From NCBI GenBank assembly GCA_018662365.1, contig JABJGH010000060.1, forward strand, positions 1-56,817: a DNA stretch of 56,817 bases. The letters run 5' to 3'. Made by a program: the position numbers and the translations under genes. Shown here in pieces: positions 1 to 7,978 of this stretch. Every line of letters starts with the position of its first letter. Positions within the stretch are counted from its first letter, which is position 1. Below the pieces are notes generated by a model. The model did no database searches, was not told the DNA's origin, and saw only the letters and a list, made by a program, of their open reading frames with translations. Source of the stretch: Chloroflexota bacterium (lineage in GTDB: Bacteria; Chloroflexota; Anaerolineae; Anaerolineales; UBA11579).

Positions 1-1
1 C

Positions 2-70
2 CAATTTGGGGGGGGGGGGGATTGGATCATTAATGTTCGAGGAACGGGATATGTCTTTGACGGGAAATAA
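2..70 (+). CDS. OmpR-family response regulator, C-terminal fragment
   Basis: Only the last 22 codons lie in the window. In the frame that ends at the TAA of 68-70 the translation reads ...DWIINVRGTGYVFDGK. This matches the final strand and wing of OmpR/PhoB winged-helix DNA-binding domains, which typically read I-x-T-V-R-G-x-G-Y-x-F. The protein would be a two-component transcription factor; its receiver domain and cognate kinase are outside the window. The codons before the motif come from a run of 13 G (8-20) and would encode four glycines, so the upstream frame may be affected by a homopolymer error. Confidence 0.75.
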   Translation, partial: QFGGGGDWIINVRGTGYVFDGK

Positions 71-120
71 GGATTGCTAGGAAATAAATTATTGGAAAAT
101 GTTTGAATTGTTTAATAAAA

Positions 121-152
121 AAAATCCTGGATATTGGTAAATCCAGGATTTT
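121..152. terminator. Bidirectional intrinsic terminator
   Basis: A 12-bp perfect stem (121-132 with 141-152) encloses an 8-nt loop. It is flanked by A-rich sequence on the left and T residues on the right, so it can end both the rightward response-regulator transcript and the leftward M23 transcript. Confidence 0.85.
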
Positions 153-168
153 TAATATCTAAAAAAAA

Positions 169-1398
169 TTATGGACTGATCAGGAAATCCCAAGGATTGA
201 CCTTTCCGTATAAGGAGCTGCCCAATTCAAAATGGAGGTGAGTGCCAGTAGAATTGCCAGTGCTTCCCATTCCTCCAATTACATCCCCTTGGTAGACACT
301 TTGCCCACATCCCACGCTTACACCACTTAAGTGAGCATAGGCGGATTGCCAGCCATTTCCATGGTCAATCACAATGAGATTGCCATAACCATAATTACTC
401 CAACCAGAATATACGACAACCCCACTGTCCGTCGCAAAGATCGCATCTCCTGTATTCCCCCCAATATCAATGGCGGGGTGAATGTTGGCATTATAGTCAA
501 AGCCAGAAAGCCAAGAAGAGGCGGATGGCCAAATAAAAATTCCTGCACCAATGGCCCCCTCATAAACAAGACCACAAGAACCATCACCGTAGTAGGCTGC
601 AGAGGCGGGATTTTCTCTGGTGATCGCCGGTGGCCCCCAATCCTGAATTTCTCGTTGCCCATCAGGGATAATCAAAACGGTGCCATCGGCAATGCCCGGA
701 TTATCAACATCCGTCTCATAAGGATCTAATTCATTTCCAGGGAAATCAATAATTTTCTCCACATCTGTATTAAAGAAATTGGCAATTGCCGTCAGGGTTT
801 CACCTGCATTATATTGATGGAGGGTGCCATTTACCGGCAAGATGTTTAGGACTTGGCCCACCGAAATTGTGCGGGGATTATCTTTAAGGGTTGCGTAATT
901 ACCCCATAATATCGTTTCGGGGCGTAAACCATAAAGTTCGGCAATACTAAACACACTTTGCCCCAGGTCAACTTCATGGTCAGTAATTTTTACCCTTGGT
1001 CTTGACGGAATGATTGTAAGTGGTTCAGCCAAGCGAGATATGGCGGAATTTGCTATGCTCGCTGAACCATTATAGGGAGGGAAAATGACACCCATTTCCG
1101 CCTCTTCAACTGATAATCCGGCAGCAGCATCCATGGTAGGAATGGCGATCGCCATCACAGTAGCTTGAAAATCAGCTTCCTTTTTTTCTTCAACATTGTC
1201 AAGGTAAAAGTTACGCAAAGCAAAAATGAAAGCGATGACGAGTAAGATCGTAATGGTATGTGTTCCAATGCGCAAAACGGAACCTGCAATCCCGAAATGG
1301 GTAAATCGCTGCCATAGGTTAGACAATCCCTTTTCGTTGCTCGTATCTTCGCTCTCAGAGGTGGGCTTATTATTTTGATCATCATAATGATCTGACAT
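169..1398 (-). CDS. LysM-domain M23 peptidase, membrane anchored
   Basis: This is probably a cell-wall endopeptidase that cleaves peptide cross-links in peptidoglycan outside the membrane. A short polar N-terminus is followed by one membrane helix at about residues 46-63. Two LysM-like segments lie near 141-189 and 193-245, and the M23/LytM domain spans about 300-400. All expected zinc and catalytic residues are present: His307 and Asp311 in HPAID, His356 in YAHLS, and His387/His389 in HLHFE. This separates it from inactive EnvC/NlpD-like relatives. It is the last gene of the leftward group, 63 bp after the solute-binding protein, and ends at a shared terminator. Confidence 0.9.
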   Translation of the reverse strand: MSDHYDDQNNKPTSESEDTSNEKGLSNLWQRFTHFGIAGSVLRIGTHTITILLVIAFIFALRNFYLDNVEEKKEADFQATVMAIAIPTMDAAAGLSVEEAEMGVIFPPYNGSASIANSAISRLAEPLTIIPSRPRVKITDHEVDLGQSVFSIAELYGLRPETILWGNYATLKDNPRTISVGQVLNILPVNGTLHQYNAGETLTAIANFFNTDVEKIIDFPGNELDPYETDVDNPGIADGTVLIIPDGQREIQDWGPPAITRENPASAAYYGDGSCGLVYEGAIGAGIFIWPSASSWLSGFDYNANIHPAIDIGGNTGDAIFATDSGVVVYSGWSNYGYGNLIVIDHGNGWQSAYAHLSGVSVGCGQSVYQGDVIGGMGSTGNSTGTHLHFELGSSLYGKVNPWDFLISP

Positions 1399-1461
1399 AA
1401 ATTATCTCCAAAGCCGGATAATATCATCCGTCTTCTAGACCGTCAAGTTGGATAAATATTC

Positions 1462-2751
1462 TTAATTAGTAAAATTATCTAGAATATCTAAGGTAGCTTC
1501 GTTGGCAGTTTGTTCTTGTTTTAGTACATTGATAGTGCCCTGCATCAGTTTTTCACCCAATAAATTAAGGGTACTTGCTGATGGAATTTCCCCAGCTGAG
1601 GACAGTATGAGGTTTGCTAAAGCTCGGGGAGGATCATTATTCCATTCGGTTAATGCACTTGGGCGAGGGGGGAGATACCCTGCAGATTCTGTCCAGGTCC
1701 CAGAAAAAACACTGTCCGTCAGAAAGTTTGCGAGCTCAATTGAACTGTTTACTTTGTCTGGGTCAGTAGCAATTAGGGAAAAAACCCACCCGGAAGTCAG
1801 GGTGAATGGTGCACCATCTTCTGTTGGAATTGGAGAAGCGTTTATTTCCCCCACGTATTTTAAATAGGTACTTGCAGTAGTTATGGCCATAGAAGCCCTG
1901 CCATCGAGGAAGGCTTGCCAGGATAAACTTTCTGTTTCATATTGGGTTAACCAGAAAGGGAATAGGTTATTTTCCTGGCCATTTTCGTAAAAAGTATATA
2001 CAGATTCTAATATTTCAGCATCAAGTGAGATTTTATTATTTTCATCGATAATTGACTCGGTCTGTGCTAAATACAGAGCCAAGGTAAATAATGATCGGGA
2101 ATTGGCTGCTGGAAAAGCTAAAACACCTGGGATTTCCATTGCTTGCGTCCAAGTGCTCGGCGGGGTTTCGATAATTTCGGGATGGTATGCCATTACTAAA
2201 GCATCCATTGCAAAGGTCATTCCGTATATTTCATTTTGAAAAGCGCCCAATTCAAGTGCAATTCCATATTTATCTTCCGTATAGTCTGGTGGAATAAATT
2301 CGCCGATAGGTTGAATATATTTCCTGATGGCTGCGGTTTGCATGTCTTCTGTAGGCAATAACACCAGATCAGGTAATGATAAGGGGGCGGCATCCTGAGC
2401 TGCTGCAATTGATTCTAATAGGTCTGCTGGGCCCTCTTGGGCTTTAACCCTCACATCAATTTGAACGTTTGGGTGCACATTTCGGAATTCCGCGATCCTA
2501 TCATTCAAAAGCCTGCTAGAGTCAGAATCGAGCGAAAGACCAAATTCTGGTGGAACCCAAAGGACTAGGTTAACGGGTGCTGTTTGAGAAATATCTAATA
2601 ACTCAACTGGCTGCTCAATAGGCAGGGGTGTAGGCGTTGGGGTAGCTGCAGCTAGAGGGTCTGGGGGAAGGATGCCGTTGCAAGATGAAGAGAATAATGC
2701 AAAATATATTGCAATAAATATGAATTTCCCTAATTTATTTGAAATATTCAT
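1462..2751 (-). CDS. Extracellular solute-binding lipoprotein (family 1 type)
   Basis: The 429-residue protein starts with a lipoprotein signal, a hydrophobic stretch ending in LFSSSC-N, and a short Thr/Pro linker follows. The mature part has the layout of family 1 (sugar/oligosaccharide type) ABC substrate-binding proteins, with a segment resembling W-T-Q-A near the middle and an SGW-x-F motif late in the chain. No permease or ATPase genes are adjacent, so the ligand and partner transporter are unknown. The start codon overlaps the stop of the upstream M42 gene as TAATG, which predicts translational coupling and co-expression with the peptidases. Confidence 0.8.
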   Translation of the reverse strand: MNISNKLGKFIFIAIYFALFSSSCNGILPPDPLAAATPTPTPLPIEQPVELLDISQTAPVNLVLWVPPEFGLSLDSDSSRLLNDRIAEFRNVHPNVQIDVRVKAQEGPADLLESIAAAQDAAPLSLPDLVLLPTEDMQTAAIRKYIQPIGEFIPPDYTEDKYGIALELGAFQNEIYGMTFAMDALVMAYHPEIIETPPSTWTQAMEIPGVLAFPAANSRSLFTLALYLAQTESIIDENNKISLDAEILESVYTFYENGQENNLFPFWLTQYETESLSWQAFLDGRASMAITTASTYLKYVGEINASPIPTEDGAPFTLTSGWVFSLIATDPDKVNSSIELANFLTDSVFSGTWTESAGYLPPRPSALTEWNNDPPRALANLILSSAGEIPSASTLNLLGEKLMQGTINVLKQEQTANEATLDILDNFTN

Positions 2752-3746
2752 TAAATACTAATTGTCTTGCTGACCAAATTTGAAAGCAATTTGATCGCAT
2801 TTGTAACATCGTTGATATCGATCATTTCAGAAGGGGAGTGTACATATCTGCATGGAATCGAAATACATCCTGCAGGGACGCCATCACGGGAAACTTGAAT
2901 TGCCTTTGCGTCAGTCCAACCAGCTGCTAATATTTCCCTTTGGAAGGGGATCTTCGCATGGGTAGCGGTTTCGACCATCCACTTTACAACCTTTGGATCT
3001 GAGATCATTCCAGAATCTTTTATTTTTATTGCCGGTCCTTTTCCGAGGGCAACTTCCATAAGATTTGCATTGGGCGTATCACCAGTGATGGTCACATCAA
3101 TTGCTATGCCAATGTCTGGCATGACGCCGAAAGCGGCGCTTGCCGCACCCCTTGTGCCAACTTCTTCTTGGGTGGTGAACACCCCAACGATCTGATTAGG
3201 TCCAGTTTTTGCGTTCTTTAATAATTCAATTAATATTGCAATTCCAACTCGATCGTCCATGGCTTTTGCAACAATACGATCACCGAGGTCGGTGAACGTG
3301 CGCTCAAAGCAGGCCACATCTCCAATATTTACTGGACAATCTTTTTTTGTGGTCACACCAAAATCCACATACATTTTCGCAATATCAGGGACAGATTTTA
3401 TTGTTCCACCAGGTTCCATCCCAATAATTCCAGAATCACCATTCAAAAAACGAACTCTTCCACCAGCCATGTTTCGAGGATATACACCCCCAAGGGTTGA
3501 AAAACGTGCAAATCCATTCGCATCCACATGGGTAATCATGATCCCAATTTCATCTAAGTGGGCAGCGAGCATGATCACTTTGCCATTGCTCGCTTTGTTT
3601 CCTTTTCGAACGATTAGGTTTCCTAAAGCGTCCACCTCAAAATTATCGACATGATCTTTGATCTGATCAATTATAAAATCTCTAATTTTTTCTTCATATC
3701 CGGACGGACCTGTAATTTCGGTCAGAGCTTTGATTAATGATTTCAT
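2751..3746 (-). CDS. M42-family aminopeptidase (third in operon)
   Basis: This 331-residue protein belongs to the M42 glutamyl aminopeptidase/FrvX/TET family of cytosolic dinuclear-metal enzymes that trim peptides. Visible motifs in order are GPSGYE near the N-terminus, the metal ligand AHLDEIG, the bridging Asp in KAMDDRVG, the catalytic Glu pair in TQEEVGTRGA, the ligand Asp in AIDVT, and the last ligand His in YVHSPSEM. It therefore looks fully active. It starts 3 bp after the second M42 gene and shares TAATG with the downstream lipoprotein gene. Family members usually form dodecameric tetrahedra; whether this one assembles with its two neighbours is inference. Confidence 0.92.
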   Translation of the reverse strand: MKSLIKALTEITGPSGYEEKIRDFIIDQIKDHVDNFEVDALGNLIVRKGNKASNGKVIMLAAHLDEIGIMITHVDANGFARFSTLGGVYPRNMAGGRVRFLNGDSGIIGMEPGGTIKSVPDIAKMYVDFGVTTKKDCPVNIGDVACFERTFTDLGDRIVAKAMDDRVGIAILIELLKNAKTGPNQIVGVFTTQEEVGTRGAASAAFGVMPDIGIAIDVTITGDTPNANLMEVALGKGPAIKIKDSGMISDPKVVKWMVETATHAKIPFQREILAAGWTDAKAIQVSRDGVPAGCISIPCRYVHSPSEMIDINDVTNAIKLLSNLVSKTISI

Positions 3747-3749
3747 AGG

Positions 3750-4844
3750 TTATCTCCTGCGATCACCCTTTAATGTTTGATTGTTGATATGGCTTAAACT
3801 TGCATGTAATAGGGAAATAGTGTTTTTCCAATCTTTAAGTCGAATGATTGAGGCTGCAGTATGCAAATATCGCCCAGGGACAGATATTGAAATGCTTGGA
3901 ATACCTTCTCTTTGTTTATGGATATTGCCTGCATCTGTCCCCCCTTTTCCCGGCTGACGAATTTGATAGGGGATCTTATATTCATCCCCCACATTGCGGA
4001 TCAGAGAGACCAATCGGGGGTCTGCCAAGGTGGCTCCATCGCCGATGTAGATCGCTGGACCTTGCCCAATTTTTGACCGGTATTCGACATTTTCTTTTCC
4101 ATCCCATAAAGGCATGTCTAATGAAGGGGTGCAATCGAGGGCAATCGCCATATCGGGTGCGAGGGTGTAGGCCGCAACTTTTGCGCCTCGCAGTCCTACT
4201 TCTTCTTGTACGGTAAAGGCTACTAATAAGTCAATGTTTTCAGGAGGATTTTCTAATAAGGCGATTATTGTGGCAACGCCCACTCGATCATCCAGTGCTT
4301 TACCCCGTAAACTGGGTCCGATCTGAGAAAATTTTGTCGCAAATCCTGCCCAAGTGCCCGATTGTATTTTTTTAGAATTTCCGGGTCCAAGGTCGATTCT
4401 TAAAGAATCGACGGAAATGGAATTCTTTCGCTCTCTGGAAGATGCCAGGTGGATGGCCTTTGCTCCAATTACACCCGGGATTCGGTCTTTTCCAACCAAG
4501 ACCGGTTTTCCGGCCAATTGTCGAGGGTCAATACCGCCAACAATTTCAAATCTATAAAAACCTTTTCCCTCGTCCGACGAGATCATGAAACCGACTTCGT
4601 CCATATGGGCGGCAAGCATTACCTTAGGAAGATTTCGTCCTTTCCCTTTTTTTGTCGCAAGGATATTTCCTAATGCATCCATTTGGAAGTCATCCACGAG
4701 ATCTTTGATTTTTGAGAGGACAATTTTTCGAACTGCTCTTTCATCGCCTGAGACAGCGACAGCGTTTGACAGATTTTCAAGCAGCTCAATATTTTTTGGA
4801 CGAATTCTGGGCGCTCGCCATTCTTTATTCTTTTGAATTTTCAT
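3750..4844 (-). CDS. M42-family aminopeptidase (second in operon)
   Basis: This 364-residue paralogue is the most diverged of the three. It keeps AHMDEVG (metal ligand), KALDDRVG (bridging Asp), VQEEVGLRGA (catalytic Glu pair), ALDCT (ligand Asp) and a final His in YLHTAAS. The last motif differs from the usual HTPxEM form, which could change substrate choice. It has a longer basic N-terminal lead than its neighbours. The ATG overlaps the stop of the preceding M42 gene by ATGA and the next M42 gene follows after 3 bp. Tight coupling of three paralogues suggests matched stoichiometry. Confidence 0.92.
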   Translation of the reverse strand: MKIQKNKEWRAPRIRPKNIELLENLSNAVAVSGDERAVRKIVLSKIKDLVDDFQMDALGNILATKKGKGRNLPKVMLAAHMDEVGFMISSDEGKGFYRFEIVGGIDPRQLAGKPVLVGKDRIPGVIGAKAIHLASSRERKNSISVDSLRIDLGPGNSKKIQSGTWAGFATKFSQIGPSLRGKALDDRVGVATIIALLENPPENIDLLVAFTVQEEVGLRGAKVAAYTLAPDMAIALDCTPSLDMPLWDGKENVEYRSKIGQGPAIYIGDGATLADPRLVSLIRNVGDEYKIPYQIRQPGKGGTDAGNIHKQREGIPSISISVPGRYLHTAASIIRLKDWKNTISLLHASLSHINNQTLKGDRRR

Positions 4845-5923
4845 TTAGCCTCGTCCTCTTCTTTTTCAGCGTCCCACATTAAGGTATCCATGAAATTATC
4901 ATCTAATTGGCTAATAAAATCGGCAAGTAGACGGGCTGTACGTTCAATATCTTTTATTTGAATCATCTCGACCGGGGTATGCATATAACGTAAGGGGAGC
5001 CCAACGATCATTAATGGAATTCCTTCACCCGCTAATTGCAATGTAATTGCATCGGTTCCTGAACTCCTAGAATATACAGCATGTTGATAGGAATATTCGA
5101 AATCTTTGGCAACTTTTTCAAAAGATTTAAAAAGTTTTGGATGGGTATTGGGTCCCCAATCAAATGTCGGTCCCTTATCCATTTCAAAGGAGAGATGGTC
5201 AGGAGCCCCAGGGCTTTTTGCGAAGGTTACATCCACCACAATAGCAATGGTTGGCCGCAACGCAAATCCGGAGGTAGCCGCTCCTCCCAGGGTTTCTTCT
5301 TCTTGGGTGGTCGCAACCGCAAACACATCCCAAAGATGCTGGCGTTTGTTTAGGATTTCTAATGTTTTTGTGAGGACTGCAACCGAAGCTCGATTGTCTA
5401 ATGAATGCCCCGCTATATAATTCCCATCTAATTCTAGCGGCTCGGTGGCAAATGATATCAAATCTCCAATTTTTACCTTTTGGGCAACTTCCCTTTCTTC
5501 TAATCCCAAATCGATCAATAAACGATTGATCGGGACTGGGCCAGATTGATTTTCTTTCGGAAGGGCATGGTCGGGGGGTTGGATGATCATCCCGGGGAAT
5601 TCTTCCTCGCCATGAACTACAACCATTTGACCAGGAAGGACTCGCGAATCTATGCCACCCAGGGTATCCATATAGAGAAAGCCATTTTTTACACTGGTGA
5701 CAATAAGCCCAATCGCGTCCATATGAGTGGCGATCATTACAGATTTCCTAGGTTCCTCACCTGAACCAAAAAGTTTTCCGTGGAGACTTCCAAGTTTGCT
5801 CACGGAAAGATCATCGGTATAGGGTTCCCAAGCGTCGGATATTATTTCTCTGATCGGACTTTCAAATCCGGAAAGGCCAGAACTGCTAATCATCTCTTTT
5901 AAATGTTTTAAAGTATTGCTCAT
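4841..5923 (-). CDS. M42-family aminopeptidase (first in operon)
   Basis: The protein is 360 residues when started at the ATG of 5921-5923 (MSNTLKHL...). A longer frame extends 22 residues upstream, but those residues do not look like family sequence. Conserved motifs are GLSGFE, THMDAIG, SLDNRAS (bridging Asp kept, second Asp replaced by Asn), TQEEETLGGA, VVDVT and YMHTPVEMI. The C-terminus has an acidic tail. It is the first of three M42 paralogues and overlaps the second by ATGA. The Thr/Pro-rich membrane protein lies 34 bp upstream and may be the first gene of the transcript. Confidence 0.9.
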   Translation of the reverse strand: MSNTLKHLKEMISSSGLSGFESPIREIISDAWEPYTDDLSVSKLGSLHGKLFGSGEEPRKSVMIATHMDAIGLIVTSVKNGFLYMDTLGGIDSRVLPGQMVVVHGEEEFPGMIIQPPDHALPKENQSGPVPINRLLIDLGLEEREVAQKVKIGDLISFATEPLELDGNYIAGHSLDNRASVAVLTKTLEILNKRQHLWDVFAVATTQEEETLGGAATSGFALRPTIAIVVDVTFAKSPGAPDHLSFEMDKGPTFDWGPNTHPKLFKSFEKVAKDFEYSYQHAVYSRSSGTDAITLQLAGEGIPLMIVGLPLRYMHTPVEMIQIKDIERTARLLADFISQLDDNFMDTLMWDAEKEEDEAK

Positions 5924-5957
5924 AAAATATCCAGTTTTCTGATATTGATGTTTGATC

Positions 5958-6428
5958 TTAAGGAGTTTCTGGTATTGGAGTAGGAGCATCAGTATTAGTA
6001 CTCATTGGGGTAGGTGTTTCAGTATGGGTGGCTGTTGCAGTGGCTGTATTGGTTGGTGTGGGTGTAGAAGTGTTAGTCGCCGTTGGCGTACTGGTTGGGG
6101 TTGGCGTCGCAGTATTGGTCATTGTGGACGTTGCCGAAGGAACAAGTGTACCAGTTTCTTCGATGGTGGATGTGATGGAGGGTGTCATTGTTTCCGTGGC
6201 GGTTCCCGTAGGGGTCATGGTAGGCAAGATATCCGAGGTGGCAGACGCTGGCTGGATTACCATTCGAGCCGTAGGTGTTATCGTAACTGTTGGGGTCGCA
6301 GGTCTGTTTTTGGCCCAATTTACGGCAAAAAACCCCATGCAATAACAAGGGATTGTAGATAAAATGATCAATATTAATGTATATCTTAAACGTTGACGTT
6401 TAATTGGGCTGGTGTGCGAAAAAATCAT
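5958..6428 (-). CDS. Membrane-anchored Thr/Pro-rich protein of unknown function
   Basis: This 156-residue protein has a basic N-terminus, one membrane helix at about residues 16-38, and then a low-complexity tail dominated by Thr, Pro, Ser and Ala (TxTPTxTxT). No folded domain is visible after the helix. Such tails act as extracytoplasmic stalks or linkers in Anaerolineae proteins, but here nothing follows the stalk, so the protein may be only a stalk or may be truncated. It lies 34 bp upstream of three M42 peptidases on the same strand. The opposite strand carries a Val/Gly-rich open frame that is a shadow of this repeat. Confidence 0.6.
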   Translation of the reverse strand: MIFSHTSPIKRQRLRYTLILIILSTIPCYCMGFFAVNWAKNRPATPTVTITPTARMVIQPASATSDILPTMTPTGTATETMTPSITSTIEETGTLVPSATSTMTNTATPTPTSTPTATNTSTPTPTNTATATATHTETPTPMSTNTDAPTPIPETP

Positions 6429-6513
6429 AAAATATTAGCCTTTTCCATCTTGGATGATGATAACATTAGCATGCAACCAGGGCAAGACTGAATAAAACAA
6501 GGCGTATTTCATT

Positions 6514-7248
6514 ATGCAGATCATATATTTTTCACCACATTTTGATGATGCTGTGCTCTCTTGCGGGGGTCTCATTTGGGAGCAGATCAATAAGGGGCAT
6601 GAGGTAAGTATTTGGACAATTTTCTCAGGTGATCCCCCTTTAGAAAATCTTTCGGAATTTGCAAAGGAATTACATAGTAAGTGGCAGGGGGGAGAAGAAA
6701 ATTTACCCAATCGCCGAGAAGAGGATATAGTTTCATGCAATATACTCGGGGTACACCATTTCCATATTGACCTATTAGATTGTATATATCGAGTAGATCC
6801 CCATTCTTCTTTCCATTTATATCCTACGGAAGAGGCTATTTTTTCTACTGTTTATGATTTAGAATTTGAACCCGTTGAGTTATGGACCAATAAGATATCG
6901 AACATGATTCCCAAGGGTGCAGTATTGGTATCACCACTTGGGATTGGCAATCATGTAGATCATCAGATCACTAGGCGGGTATTAGAAAAATTGAATCAAC
7001 CACTTCAATATTATATTGACTTCCCCTACATGGTACGGGAAGCCATTGAAATTGACACATTCATTCCAAAAGGGTATGCTCAGCAAACATTTCCAATATC
7101 AAAAAGGGGATTAAAAATGTGGCAGGACGGTGTTGAGGCTCATCAATCCCAGATCAGTAGCTTTTGGTCAGGTAATTTAGAAATGAGGGAGGATATTAGG
7201 AAATTTGAGCAGAAATATGAAGGTATAAATATTATTATCAAAAAGTAA
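6514..7248 (+). CDS. PIG-L/LmbE-family deacetylase
   Basis: The N-terminus carries the family motif PHFDDAVLSCGG (His9, Asp11, Asp12), which binds the catalytic zinc in GlcNAc-PI and mycothiol/bacillithiol deacetylases. A second ligand region, HVDHQ, appears after residue 145 (GIGNHVDHQITRR). Length (244 residues) is normal for the family. It is likely a cytosolic N-deacetylase acting on an N-acetylglucosaminyl or similar small substrate; the substrate cannot be told from sequence. The gene stands alone, divergent from the M42 group. Confidence 0.85.
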   Translation: MQIIYFSPHFDDAVLSCGGLIWEQINKGHEVSIWTIFSGDPPLENLSEFAKELHSKWQGGEENLPNRREEDIVSCNILGVHHFHIDLLDCIYRVDPHSSFHLYPTEEAIFSTVYDLEFEPVELWTNKISNMIPKGAVLVSPLGIGNHVDHQITRRVLEKLNQPLQYYIDFPYMVREAIEIDTFIPKGYAQQTFPISKRGLKMWQDGVEAHQSQISSFWSGNLEMREDIRKFEQKYEGINIIIKK

Positions 7249-7281
7249 AATTTTACTTATAAGAACTTATGTTCCTCCCCC

Positions 7282-7310
7282 TTGCAAAACTTATAAAATT
7301 ATGCTATTAT
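7282..7310 (+). promoter_or_regulatory. greA promoter, extended -10
   Basis: TTGCAA (7282-7287) and TATTAT (7305-7310) are separated by 17 bp. A TG dinucleotide sits one base upstream of the -10 box. It predicts a start site near 7317, about 100 bp before the greA ATG. Confidence 0.7.
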
Positions 7311-7318
7311 TTGCGCCT

Positions 7319-7354
7319 CAGCGAGCTAAAATATAAATTTTATATTGCTTGCTG
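7319..7354 (+). promoter_or_regulatory. 5'-end hairpin in the greA leader
   Basis: An 8-bp stem with one G-U pair (7319-7326 with 7347-7354) continues into an AT-rich inner stem. It starts within a few bases of the predicted transcription start, so it would cap the 5' end of the greA mRNA. A role in mRNA stability or control is inference. Confidence 0.45.
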
Positions 7355-7416
7355 TAGTTGTTTAAGCATAGGTGGCCTTCAAAATTGAATTGCGGGCTAA
7401 GGAGTGTTAAAAGGTT

Positions 7417-7893
7417 ATGACAATGCCACCACAATTTTTGACTAAACAAGGTTATAAAAAACTTGGTGATGAACTTGAGCATTTACGTACCGTTAAACGC
7501 AAAGAAATTGCAGAACGTTTGCGTGAAGCTGCAGAGGCTAGTTTAGGAGAATTTGTAGAAGATCCTGAATTCGAAGCTGCGAAGAATGAACAATCATTTG
7601 TTGAAGGAAAAATTCGAGAACTAGAATTGTTGCTTGCAAATGCTCAGGTGATTACAAAGAAAAGAAAGAAAACGGGAATCGTCGAAATCGGTTCTACCGT
7701 TGTCATTAAAGAAGGGCGCATGAAGCCTGAAGAGTACATGATTGTCGGAGCAGCCGAAGCGAACCCCCAGGAAGGGAAAATTTCGCATGAATCTCCACTT
7801 GGTTCAGCATTGATTGAGAAAAAAGAGGGCGATAAAATAGAAGTTTCTGCTCCTTCGGGCTCATTTTCTGTAAAGATAGTTGAAGTGAAGTAA
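7417..7893 (+). CDS. greA: Transcription elongation factor GreA
   Basis: GreA enters the RNA polymerase secondary channel and stimulates cleavage of the backtracked 3' transcript end. The 158-residue protein has the expected two parts. An N-terminal coiled coil (about 5-80; LTKQGYKKLGDELEHL) carries the acidic tip residues in the GEFVEDPEFEAAK loop. A C-terminal FKBP-like domain (about 85-158; GSTVVIKE, ISHESPLGSALIEKKEGD) follows. An AAGGAG element lies upstream of the ATG. A second Met two codons in could also be used. The gene has its own promoter and a strong terminator. Confidence 0.97.
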   Translation: MTMPPQFLTKQGYKKLGDELEHLRTVKRKEIAERLREAAEASLGEFVEDPEFEAAKNEQSFVEGKIRELELLLANAQVITKKRKKTGIVEIGSTVVIKEGRMKPEEYMIVGAAEANPQEGKISHESPLGSALIEKKEGDKIEVSAPSGSFSVKIVEVK

Positions 7894-7913
7894 AGGGTTT
7901 AGTAAATTTTCAG

Positions 7914-7949
7914 AGTCCCGTGCACCAACCTATGCGCGGGACTTTTTTT
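7914..7949 (+). terminator. Intrinsic terminator after greA
   Basis: A 10-bp stem (7914-7923 with 7934-7943, one G-U pair) and a 10-nt loop are followed by a run of T. Confidence 0.9.
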
Positions 7950-7978
7950 ATGTTTTAATCAAGGATCGAGGAAACAAT

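Noticed and set aside
6028-6345. Val/Gly-rich 105-codon frame on the plus strand.
   Set aside because: It is the complement of the Thr/Pro-rich tail of the minus-strand membrane protein; low-complexity repeats open all frames.
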